Origin: Trichoplax adhaerens
Lineage: Eukaryota; Placozoa; Uniplacotomia; Trichoplacea; Trichoplacidae
Length of the DNA: 64,000 nucleotides
Reading direction: 5' to 3'
NCBI RefSeq assembly: GCF_000150275.1
Contig: NW_002060946.1
Span: 306,550-370,549, forward strand
Shown here piece after piece: positions 22,483 through 34,153 of this stretch. Position 1 is the first letter of the stretch, and each line of letters opens with the position of its first letter. Both the position numbers and the translations under genes were made by a program. The notes below the pieces were generated by a model. It made no database searches and was not told the DNA's origin. It saw only the letters and a list, made by a program, of their open reading frames with translations.

Positions 22483-23905
22483 CAGTACTGTACAGTATGA
22501 GACGGTGTACTATTTCAGTCTTTCGGCGGAGTAAAATGACCAATTCAAGTAACCGGCCTGCAAAATTGGACCGCTCGTTTTCTATGCTTCCCTCTTCTTT
22601 CATCGGCTTGTACAGTAGTCGTCGTCCCCTACTTCGGTCTTTGGATCTCTGCCGATGTGGCGATGTACACAAGAAATCGCCGTCATTTCAATGACTGTAA
22701 TGACTGTACTATGATTTTGATATCATTGCAAAGTGTAAAGGAAGCAATAATAAAAGACGAGCATCATTGCAAAATAAAGCTTTTGATATATTGGAGAGGC
22801 TTATTGCCCTTATTACTACTGTATTTTTACTTTAGTTTTACAACAGATGACTTAACGACTTTGTATTCAGTCTAAAGAATCCCAAAGTTTTTCACTGCAA
22901 TACACTCTGCTCAGTAGCAATGAGGTGTCCATCTGTATACAGTAAAGTACAGTATCGGCGACCATCTACTCCTCTAATGCGCTTGACTTCAATACGATCG
23001 GAGAAGCAATTTAAAAGGTTAATTATACAGTATGCACAACTAGGTGTGCGGGTTTGGCAAAGTTTAAAATCAATCGTAAATACTGTACTGTCATCTTGGA
23101 GTTGTTAGCAATCTATAGAGCAGTCCTAAAAGCTAGTTCCATTACATATAAAGAGGACGGCACGGCACCTATAGCTGCAGATTTGGCCAGCACGCTGTGC
23201 ATTACTGTACTTACATGCCATCTGAAGGATCGTAAAATAGCGTGGTGCAGCAGGTAAAGGTCGATTTCTGAAGAATGTCTTCATAAGTTGGTACCAAATT
23301 ATCATTTCTCACTGGCAGCAAGCTACAGTATGTAGAGTACTTGGCAGGAATAGCTGGAACTTGTTGAAAAGCACAATATCAACGAGCAATATTACTACGG
23401 ATTAGAATTGATATAACATTGCGTCCATTGGACCTCAAAATGTACTTGTGCTCTATTCACCATACTGTAGAATTATGTACACCAGTAGATCTGTTCATTC
23501 ACTCACTGAACTATAGCTGACTTCGGCATTAGCAATTTCCTGTACCTCGGTCTGCTTCTCAATCAGATGCAGCGTTTCTGTCTAGCGAGTTAATTTTGAT
23601 TCGATTGGATCTCGCCATCCCGCATCTACCCTACTCATCTATTCCCCCTACAATTTGGGCAGAAATAAATAAATAAAAAAAATAAAATAGAAAATTAAAA
23701 TTACTGGCTGAATTGATCTAATGATTTACAGTAGACTACAGTATGCAGTGTATGGTACTGTAGCATGAAGTACTGTACACTCTGGCTGGAAAGTAGTTGG
23801 AGTCGTGACTGTAGAGTAGCGCATCCATTATCATACTTTGTATGCATAATATTGCAATGAATCATACAGTATATAGTCAGCTTGCAATCCGAGTCATTGT
23901 ATTAC
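22483..23905. repeat. Scattered TACTGTACAGTA-type palindromes between DUT and LSM7
   Basis: Examples are AGTACTGTACAGTATGAG near 22483, TACAGTAAAGTACAGTA near 22938, TACTGTACTGT near 23082, and a dense run at about 23730-23780 (ACTACAGTATGCAGTG, GTACTGTAGC, AAGTACTGTACAC). They cover the 5' flanks of both genes. Confidence 0.6.
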
Positions 23906-23986
23906 TGTATACTACTCATGGGTCGGCGAGCTCGATTGCGCACACTCTTCAAAGCTGTAAAGCAACCATCATCGATCTAATCCGCC

Positions 23987-25561
23987 ATGACAGTGAGTCT
24001 GCTAGCTGAATTGGAAATAATATTAAGCAAAAAGAATGGACTATTACACTTAGTTCCATCGTTAGACGTGTATGTTAATGTTTAGTGTGATATTTCCATG
24101 ATTTTTTACCCTTGCAATTTTAGGGACCTCCGGAGAAAAAGAAAAGAGAGAGTATCGTTGATCTGCAAAAGCATATCGATAAGAAAGTTCGCGTTAAATT
24201 TCAAGGTGGCCGAGAAGGTGATTCTGCAAGTAGATGATGCTATTCCTTGATATCAGTAGACTTTGCAAAGTAGTTTATATACAATAATGGAATACTGCTA
24301 ATGGTAAAAGCAGTTTACTATGGTTAGATTGTGTCAATTTTATAAACAGTATCATAAGTGTACTTCGAAACGTCAGCATCATGTCAAGTTAGTTACTGCA
24401 AATTGAATTTGTTGAGCTTATATACGTAAAGAGAGAGAGAGAGAGATGTACTTAAACAGTAGATATTTCTTTGCTTAGAATGGACCAAAGCAAAGTAGAG
24501 GATTATTATAACATAGATGAGAATTGAAATCCACTCAAATCTCACTTTTTTTCCATCATTTTACTCGACTTACTCATCATGAAAGTGATTTGCATTTGAT
24601 TCCATAATTAATTCCTAAATGGACATCCAGTTTTATGAACGTAAAATTAGATGCTTATAAAAGCTGCACGCCAGTACAACGACATCTTTACTAATGGTTA
24701 ATAGAGCTTGGCCGCAATAATACCGTTGTCATAACGAGATCATGCGAGCGCCTCAATTCCATTGTATGGTCTAGAGTTTAGAGGAGTTTCATATTTGTCT
24801 TGCACATTATAGGACTGTAGGTAATGTACTAATGTCAACGTATTACAATACAACGCAATGGTAAAATAAGACAACGAAGGAAAGCTAGTCTTAATTTACA
24901 AACTGAAGAAACGAGCATTGAAAATGGGCATTCTTCGAAATCAAATTATGTCTGTAGTTAACACTTAGTATTGTACAGTATGTTAGGGAGTACGATCTTT
25001 TGCCAAGGCGGCTGTCATGAGCTAATAGTGTTAAAGGTTGACGATTTTAAAAGTGCTAAATAGATATTGTAGACGATTAAAGTGCTTTATGAAAGATCAC
25101 TAAACAATCTTCGCTTTAATACGTACTGTACGTATTTATCCACAATTATAATTTCGTTTGAAAACAAGATTTTCAGTTACACAAAATGCTTGGATAGTAA
25201 TTTTCATTTTTCATGACCATCAGCTATAGGCATTCTGAAAGGTTATGATCCGTTATTGAACTTGGTACTTGATAATGCTGTAGAAAATTTACGTGGTAAG
25301 GAAGCTGAATGAGCTATTCTTGAATTCAATGTGACCTATTACTCTACCACTTTTCTTACTACAGCGTAGATCGCACACCAATATAATTCATAAATAAAAC
25401 ATCGTGGTTATTTTTCTTTTCCAGATTTCGAAGATTTATCACGAATTAGTAACGAAACAAGACAATTAGGATTAGTGGTTTGTCGAGGCACTTCTGTAGT
25501 AGTGATTAGCCCTAATGACGGTATCGAAGAGATTGCCAATCCATTCGTCCAAGCAGAGTGA
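23987..25561 (+). CDS. LSM7: U6 snRNA-associated Sm-like protein LSm7
   Basis: Four exons: 23987-23992, 24124-24217, 25224-25295 and 25425-25561; 102 residues, close to the human 103. The first coding exon holds only two codons (Met-Thr) before a GTGAGT donor. Sm motif 1 is KKVRVKFQGGREAIGILKGY, followed by DPLLNLVLDNA, and Sm motif 2 includes LGLVVCRGTSVVVI. LSm7 belongs to the LSm2-8 ring that binds the U6 3' end in the nucleus and to the LSm1-7 ring in cytoplasmic mRNA decay. The exon 3 acceptor is ATCAG|CTATAGG, which keeps the EAIGIL spacing; the nearer TATAG would delete two residues. Phases are 0, 1, 1. A short (GA)n tract lies in intron 2 at about 24431. Confidence 0.95.
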
Positions 25562-27967
25562 GATGGATGTCAACTGTACCTATTTTATTTAATGTCATTA
25601 TTTACTTCCCTTAGGAACGAAATTTGAATTGTAATTATTAAATTCATCCTAATACCCGAGATAATACAGCGCAATTTACTAGGCTATACTCGTATGTTGA
25701 TCAAACGTGGTCATTGGTGTTAGACCGTGTAGAGATAGGTAGAATTCATCATTGTCCTTCTATAACTGTACAGTGTTCACTAATTATCCGTTGAGTTTAC
25801 ATCTGGTACATTTTGCTGCCAGAATCGATAAAATGTTAAATACCATCGGATCTACCAATAAACATAACTTGTAATAAAAGATTTCAAGATTCACTTTCAC
25901 CCTCGAATAGGCTTAATTTGCATGCAACTATAACTTCATATGCACGCATAATATACGTATGTATCTAAAGTTGTCGCCATCAGATCTACAAATAAACATA
26001 ACATGTAATAAAAGATTTCAAGATTCACTTTCTCCCTCAAATAGGCTTAATTTGCATGCAACTCTAACTTGATATGCACGCATAATATACGTATGTATCT
26101 GAAGTTATCGCTTGCAATTTACATATGGTGCTATAGTACAGAAATGCCGTTCACGTAATGAAATGTAATAGGTTCTACGCACTTTTAACCAGAAATGGTT
26201 GATGCATGCATATCGTAAACTACTAGGTAAATGTCATCTATCTGTAGTATTTAGTTTTCGACTTTAAGTTACCTGAAACTGTTTGATCTACAGTATGCAT
26301 GAAGTATGTAGACAATATATACCAGAAGTAAAAACCAAATCTACTACTTAGTACGCGTCTAGAGTACAGATTTTCTTTTAAATGCGTGTAGAGAGCTTGC
26401 TAGCTCATAACTTTTGTTATGGCACCAAACATGATGATACGTAACAAATCAGTAATCTAGGTACGTATTTCTATAATAAAGTGAAACAAATTCGCCCATC
26501 ATACCGACGGTAGCTCTTCTTCAAAATGAGGGTGATACAGGAAATCCAATTAATAAATATTCAGTTAAAAAATGTGACGTGGCTATACCGAATTATAGAA
26601 ATAAAAATCTATACCAATAAAGCAAGCCATTAAATTTGATTTACGAAAGTTTGCAATATATTGCGAGAGAAAATGTGTACAGTACAGGAATAAATTATCA
26701 AAGCTATCAAGACATCAAAAATTCAAGTTTACATTGTGTTAATGTACGTATTCCTAAGTATTTCATGCACATTTCTTAGCCCGATATAGAGCAGTATCGA
26801 TAAATCAAGCTTAATACTATTATCTTCCGGTTTTATCGTTGCAAATTCTAACACAGTGCGCATACTGCATTGTATACAAGTAATTGTACACGCGTATACG
26901 TAGTATTTTACTGGGAATTTTACTTATTTCTGTCAGTGCATACAAATGTGTAATATAGCTGTCGGCATACTCTAGTAAATCAGCATTAAGTGTACATACA
27001 TCAAATTAGATAATTTATTAAACACTAAATACTAACTAAGCTACTCTAATGTAGAAAATTTAGTTACGATCAGATAGTAATTAGCTATCTTGCGCATTCA
27101 TTCCAATCGATACAATCAGACTTAGTCCTTTATTACAGTGTACGATGATGCAAAACGATACAGCTGCTGTATGCCTGTATAAGAGAGTTTTCATGAATTT
27201 TAGCCAAAAAAAATAGCCAACACCTTGAAGTAACAGTTCAAGGCTTTTGTTCATATAATATGTACTGTAACAAGTAAATTCTGAACAAATTTTAAGATAT
27301 AGCAAAAGATAGGATTGTAAAATAAGCAGGTTATCGGTCATGAGTACTACAGTAGGTAAAGAACAATAATTATAATTTAACTATTATAAACTTTCAGAAA
27401 ATATTGAAACAGAGTGACTGCATTTATTGATTAACCGGTAAGACTCTAGTGTAGCAGTTTTATGTAAAGCAGTTACATTACCAAAAGTTATAAACGATAC
27501 TGATAATAGTAGTGCAGTATATTGAATTTGTTCAAAAAGTGACTGATACGATAAGGCCTTCAAATACGGTATTCGTTCGAATATGAATTGCTAGAAGTGC
27601 TAAATGCTCACTACAATAGCTATTATCGACACATACTGTAGGCAGCTCTGCTGTCTAGTTAAACTAAACTATAACATTTCAATAAATATCCCACATCGAG
27701 AACTTTATATTATCATAGAGGTATCAACGATTATTATTGAATACTACTAAACTGTTAACAAACGGGCCATTATAGCACAGATATGGAGAATATACTGCAT
27801 TATTTACGGAACATAGCTAACTGCTTCCGTTATAATACTGATACCGTAGTCAAGAACTCATTGTTTATATTTTCACAGCAATAAGTCAAATAAACTAATA
27901 TACATCAAAGTATTGATACTGGATATTCCAGTCATATTAATAATAAGATTGGCGACTTGTAAGAAAA
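25562..27967. other. Convergent intergenic, LSM7 / CDC42SE
   Basis: AT-rich, with no gene recognised. It contains the 134-bp tandem duplication listed separately and only a couple of isolated palindrome motifs (about 25768 and 26676). Confidence 0.55.
25843..26110 (+). repeat. 134-bp tandem duplication
   Basis: Copies at about 25843-25976 and 25977-26110 are nearly identical. GTAATAAAAGATTTCAAG is at 25871 and 26005, and CGCATAATATACGTATG recurs at the same offset. Confidence 0.9.
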
Positions 27968-30900
27968 TTATCTATTCTTGGCATTATCTTTAGGAATATC
28001 TACCTGTAATAACAAAATTAGTAAAATACATTTCGTTACATAGGCTGCGTTATATCCCATTCAATTCGAACACATTGGACACTTGGCAATGCTTGTTATC
28101 GTTCGTTATCGTCTTTTAAGAATAAGTATAAAAGTCTACCACTCATGACTCAAGCAATCAGCATACAGTATATTCATATGAACTGCTTATTATTGCAATT
28201 TACTCGCAACGCGATGTACAAACCTTTACATCATCGGCTCCTACCAATTTATGGGTTGTATCAGTCGGGACTGCTCTATTTACATAACCACCTTTCGATT
28301 TCATTTGACTTTTAATACTATCGAACTGTAATAATGAAAAAAAGAAATTATTACTTTAACCACTTCGCTAAGGCTCATAGTAGAAAACTGCGATACTACG
28401 ACATTGTGGAGAATTTATCCATGTATGGAGTACGTATATGATATCATTAATATCAAATATGAAAATGATGATCTAGCGTAATTCGATGGTACATTATTTA
28501 CGATTTATCTATTATAATTAATTCATGGTGCTCGTCTTGAAAACTTATGTTATAATCGTGGATTAGAATGCAATACTAAAAATGAAAACGAGCTGAAAGC
28601 AAGTCAGATGTTGGAAAGATAAAGTTTTCACAATTTTTGCACAAAGTAATACAGCAGTAAAGCAAAGATGTTGAATAATTATGACTGAACGAAGCTTCAT
28701 AAAATTGTGGTATCTTATAGTAAATCACGAAGCGTATTCACTACTATAGATCGATTACGTCATATCAATTACAGTCAAGTCGTGAAATATCGCCTAAGAA
28801 CGTTTAGTGTTAACAAATCGTGAAAATATTAAATAAATAATCAATGGCTATGAGCAACATTACGTCAAAAATTGGATAGAGGGTTAAAAACGGCTGTCTT
28901 GAAGTTAATAATGACAGAAGATTTTTAGTTCGATTCTAGTGTATTGCACACTGATTAACAAATATCCCTCCACCAAAATGTATTAAATAGTGACATTTTA
29001 TTTTGCTAGTTTGTTGGATTGGAGGTGAGAGCAACAGAGGTGAATATAAATAATATATACAGTAGGACACAGGAGGGAAGCATTACTTCTTATCTTTGCT
29101 AAACTATAACAAGATACTTTAATTCATTCAACCAGTCTAATCGAATATACACATGTTATGAACGATTGATAATAATAATATACGAATCTCTAGAAATATC
29201 TTAAACACCGTTTATGCATTAAACTGGTCAATAAAATTGATCATTTCAATATCGCTTTAACGTCTAATTCTCTATTATCATTTACAATTTATTCAATCCA
29301 TAACTGTGCGTATCAGCGAGTTCCATTCTCATAGGGTACAGTATCAATTTTCTAAACTGAAATGCTTTCGCAACGATGTTATAAGAAATGGATTGATTTG
29401 AATGAAACTGAGGCAAAATGTCAACGAAACAAAAAATTACAATATGCAAAGAAGAATTTATTTATAAAATTGGCCAAACAATAAACTGTAAGCGCAATTG
29501 CAAGATGTGCTCCTTGGACGAATATCATTCATACCTCATTATCTACTCCTGAATGGCTATCGCTGGCCCCCAAATGTCCGGTATGCTGTTGGCGTTTAAT
29601 AAAAAAAGAAAAGACATCATTAGATCGCTAATGTAGTAGATAATACAATACAGAAGCCAAAAGAGGATACGTAATATTTCGGTCAAAGACCTACAATGAC
29701 TAGGAGCTTCATTCTCTTACTGTACAGTAATGATATTTCAAGGTAGTTTTAATCTACTTGGGAAAAACATTGGGATATGATTGGAATATAGTAATAACAG
29801 TGATACTATGTTTATTTGAGGGTGTGTGAAATCATCACAATACTTGATATGCTAGGCATAAAAGTTGCTTAATTGGTTGCGGCTTCAATTTTTTTCTCTT
29901 GCTAATTACATTAATTCCATTAGCATAGTGCAATTACATCATCACTACATCACTGTTTGCGCTTTTTTTTGGACATGCAAGTAGCTTTCTACTTTGCCAT
30001 TCCAACTATAGCACAAGACAATAAAAGATGGGGCAAATGACTTGTTGACTTTAGACTAGAAATAGGCGTAGTGTACGTATAGAACTTGTACAGTAGAAGT
30101 ATGATACGGATGAATTAACAAATGTTGCAGCCATTTTCAACTAATAAGTTGACAAACAAGACAGATTATGCATTAGGTCATCAATTCTAATCCGTAATGT
30201 AGGCACTAGCACCGATGTGTACATTGATAATTACTCTTGTAACTTAATAATATTGGTGCAAAAAGTAGCTGATCTTTCTTTCGTTGAGAACATTTATATC
30301 ATTCATGGACAAAAATAAGAAATGAAAATATCAAAAACTTCCAACCTGAAAACTAGTAGGAGCTCCAATCGCCGAGCGATCAATCCTTCTCGGTGGCTAA
30401 TAAGAAAAAGCACAAGAGCAATATACATGATAGCATTAGTTTCTAACTCAATACAATATACGCTCGATGTCGTTAAAGTTAGAATATTTGCAAGGGTAGT
30501 ATTTTTTTTTTAATGTATCTACCATGGCTAATAACTCTCCTATTGGTCAGGAATATACATGATAGTATTCGTTTCGAACTCAATGCAATATACGCTCGAT
30601 GTCGTTGAAGTCAGAATATTTACAAGGGTATCTTTTTTTTTTTAATGTATCTATCATGGTTAATAACTCTCCTATTGGTCAGGAATGGATAGAATTGGAC
30701 ATCCAAGTCTAATTGATTCTACAGTATTGTAGTGTATTGGCGTAGTCAAGCGTAAAATTTGTAATTGACGAGAAAACAATTACCATCCTATCCGTAGTCG
30801 TACGCAGGCGGATATCTTGTTGTGAAAGCGGCGATGTCAATTTTGCCCTAACTGTATCATCATGAGTACTATCATAACATAGAGCGAATTATTCATCGAT

Positions 30901-31655
30901 TGACTTTATCCGATCAATATGTCTAGAATGATGAGTTTATCGGCGACATACGCGTTTTCATTTTTACAAAATTGATTGATACTTGAAAAGTACAAGATCC
31001 GCTAGGCACATGGTAGACACTAGACCCGTTCTCTATCATCTCCTATACCGTAGTCGTATGGCTGGATTGGCAATAAGTTCCATAGTGCCATTCCTTTTAG
31101 CACCGGTAATAACTCGTTGCAGCGAGCGATGAATAAGATGAAAAGTGGAGCACAATGTGTTGTTTAAAAGTATCCAATCTACATGCATCTAGTACAGTAC
31201 AGAACAAGACTGACAACTCGCATGTCCAAGTTGTATCATTTGTTAATGGGATTTCACTTAGTGCTGTACTAAATTAGTTCTCAACATCCATGAAAAGATT
31301 TCAATAGACAGAAAATGTTGTCTTCAGTCCTGTCAAGACATCAGCGATTCAATCACCCCAAAGATATTCAATTTGCTACAAAAAACCAATTTGATGAAGC
31401 GTAGGCGATTTCAACGCTACGCCATGATGATCCATTTTGAATGCTGGTTTTTTTAGATGGTTTCTATTTGTTGGTGGGCCTATCGTTAGCCTATCAATCT
31501 TTGTTGATCATGTCTTTTGGATACTAGCTCTATCATGGTATTCCATGCTAAACTCTCATCCTACACATGGTGTCCATAATCTTGCATCAAAAATAGCTCT
31601 AAAATACCTGATTTGTTTCAACGTTGCAGCAAGGAAAGCACACCATATACGACAT
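27968..31655 (-). CDS. CDC42SE: CDC42 small effector (SPEC family)
   Basis: Five exons: 31655-31608, 30396-30346, 29585-29535, 28325-28224 and 28003-27968; 95 residues, all junctions phase 0. The N-terminus MSYMVCFPCCNVE has the Cys-Cys pair that is palmitoylated in vertebrate SPECs. RRIDRSAIGAPTSFQHTGHLG is a perfect CRIB match (IxxPxxFxHxxHxG) and would bind GTP-CDC42. The conserved SIKSQMKSKGGY box follows, then a divergent tail. Vertebrate members are 79-84 residues, so this is slightly longer. The family links CDC42 to actin at the membrane; that role here is inferred. No catalytic domain is present. The start is fixed by the family N-terminus. The first exon lies 1.2 kb upstream of the second, and a tandem duplication follows directly after exon 2 in that intron. 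Confidence 0.92.
30419..30683 (+). repeat. 132-bp tandem duplication in CDC42SE intron 1
   Basis: Copies at about 30419-30550 and 30551-30683 share ATATACATGATAG, CAATATACGCTCGATGTCGTT, a T9-T11 run and ATAACTCTCCTATTGGTCAG. The left copy begins about 20 bp from the exon 2 acceptor, so it replaces normal intron-end sequence. Confidence 0.88.
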
Positions 31656-34153
31656 ATCGACCGGCCCACACACCGACGCTAAATCAACCTATCAGATGGG
31701 GTAAGTACTACACTTGACCTCGTTGACTGTCACTTCAACTAATCTAATCTATCTAGTATCAACACAAAAGCCAACTGATTATCCCACAAGTGCAATTTTC
31801 AACGTTCAAATCGATACCATCCACCCAAAAATGGCAATCTTCTTACTTAAACAATTCTTTACTACTGTAATCCAAGTCGATAATCACGACTGCCGCTGCT
31901 GCATTCGATGTTGATCAAAGTAATCCACTAGCCAAGTGAGTTTAAGTGACGAAAAAGGCCGCAATTTCTCCTAGCCCCTGTAGAAAAACAATCTTGTCAA
32001 AACATCCAGTAGTGCAACTTCTTTTGTTTGGACTGTACACTTCGCACTGTATCGCATGGCCAGCGTGGATAGTACTGTATAAAGTACTGTACACCAGGGA
32101 CTTGCTACTGAAGACCTACAGTACTGTACTGTAGTATGTTGTCAGACGATCTTCTCCTAGTTACCACCAGTGACTAGTATCATGCACAATGCACGGACGA
32201 TGGCACATGTTACAGTATGGTAGTACCGGTGCCGTTGTCGGCGGTATGCTTACCATCAGTACAGTTATTACTCGTTACTAGTGTAAAGTGAGTGGAAAGC
32301 GGAATCAAAATTGCCAATTTTGCAAGGCATACCGTAGTGTGACATGTACTCTAGAGACCCTCTATACACTACATCCGCCATATCGATTGATGTATATTTC
32401 GTTCAAAAATAGCCAAGAAAAAGGATTTGATGTCCGCTAATTTCTACGCCGAAAAATGGCGGATATACAGTACTCTACTCTACAGTCTACAGTATAGGAC
32501 AGATTGCTAATCTGCCATTCTATTTGTAAAATAGATGTCATGAGTTACGCATCAATTGAAACTAGAATCGAACGATGAGATAGGTCTCTCTACGACATCC
32601 ATTTTACACATTGTACAGTACAATGGTGACATCATACAGTATTTTTATTCTTTACTATGACTGCCCATGCCAATAGGCCATGACTCATGCAATCATGCCG
32701 TCGGACAAGTACAGTCAATCATGACTTGATAATGCTCCACAAAACAATAGTTTCAATCACGACAGTGACGTATATGGATTACGTACAAATAGGTATAATA
32801 ATCATCATAAGAACAATATCTACTGTATCTATTCTGGAGTACAAAAATCGAGTGAACAGTAACGCAGTTGGCCATCTAAATATATCCATAAATAAATAAA
32901 ATGATGTAGCGCTTACTAAACTACAAGAAATACAGACAGTACATGGAAACTGATTTATTCATGCGTCGACGCGCGTATATTGGTAGCAGAATCGTAAATG
33001 GACATTGTCACTGATTAAGCGATTGGTCTGTAGTCGCCAAAAGAGGTTTAGCTATCACTGTAACTGGTACACAGGATGGATGGTAATAGGTTACATAACA
33101 TGAATGTGATCCTCAATGACAAAATTCACTACCTATCAAACGAAATGAAAGATAGAAATAAACGGAATCGATGCATTACTCGATACCACTGGATAATGCA
33201 GACTGAATTGAGTATCAGGATACTTAGACGAGAATACAAGTGGACAATTTTGCCCTTGTCAGTGGTATTATTATCTACTGTACTGTACTGTACTATACAG
33301 TATGTGTATGTCAATATCTGAACTGTATTGATGATATTCGCCATCGTAAACTATAAACAGTAGACTAAAAATAGTATTATAATTAGCTACTGGTACGATT
33401 CTCCGGCCTGTCAGCGGTGGAGTAACAATTTTAACAACCAGTAAAAATCATATCTACTCTTTTTTAACCAAGTTACAGAATTCAGTATCATAAATTAATT
33501 GTGCTAACAGGAAGTAAACATAAAAATCACCATTTTATTTCCTAGCACATTACGCTTCAGTGCTATAATGCCACAGTAAAGAAGGACACGTATAAAACTG
33601 TACGCGATATTAGGTTATATCGAAACAACGACAATGCATACAAATTTCACACGAGCTTCTCGGAGTCTTAATTTTAATAATCACATAGACTATAGACTGA
33701 TTTACTCTCCAGTACGATACAAAAATGATAGCAAGACTAATATAACAGAGTACTAATCTTAGATTGAACGATCTTAAAATTTATGCTGCCAAGAAAAAAT
33801 TCAATCTATTCGATATGTTTGTTTTCCGATCATTATTCAATGGCTCGTAATTTTAAAAATGCAAACAACTTGTTTATATATAAATTTATATAGTCATAAT
33901 AATTCCAGAAATTTGCAAGGGGCTAATACAGCATATCAGTCTTTATACTATAACTTTAAAAACAATCATTTTACATTGTCTTAGATATTATTTGAATTTG
34001 TCATGTTTTACAAAATAACGTTATCAGTAAAGTCGTCATTAGCAATTGGCAACGACACGCATAACAAAGATTAAAATAGTTACTATTTTATAGTTGTCAG
34101 ATACAGAAAGACTTATATCTGATTAGTATAATCTGTGTCTAAAATTGCATATT
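31656..34153. other. Upstream region of CDC42SE, to the SPPL2 stop
   Basis: No gene was recognised; the plus-strand frames at 31437-32134 are incidental and the first one overlaps the antisense of CDC42SE exon 1. Palindrome motifs occur at about 32065-32140, 32465-32500, 32615 and 33285. Confidence 0.5.
32060..32645. repeat. TACTGTACAGTA-type palindromes upstream of CDC42SE
   Basis: TAGTACTGTATAAAGTACTG, CTACAGTACTGTACTGTAG, ACAGTACTCTACTCTACAG and TTGTACAGTACAA occur here, 400-1000 bp 5' of the CDC42SE start. Confidence 0.6.

Larger units (their letters stand above)
22218..23986. other. Divergent intergenic region, DUT / LSM7
   Basis: No gene was recognised; the plus-strand open frames at 22497-23257 have no family-like content. 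It contains an octamer-bearing inverted repeat near DUT and TACTGTACAGTA-type palindromes throughout. Confidence 0.55.

Noticed and set aside
22497-23257. Plus-strand frames between DUT and LSM7
   Set aside because: Short, Arg/Ser-rich translations of repeat-bearing intergenic DNA with no recognisable domain.
24431-24447. (GA)n microsatellite in LSM7 intron 2
   Set aside because: Short simple repeat with no evident role.
31437-32134. Three plus-strand frames upstream of CDC42SE
   Set aside because: The first overlaps the antisense of CDC42SE exon 1; the others are unrecognisable and end in palindrome repeats.
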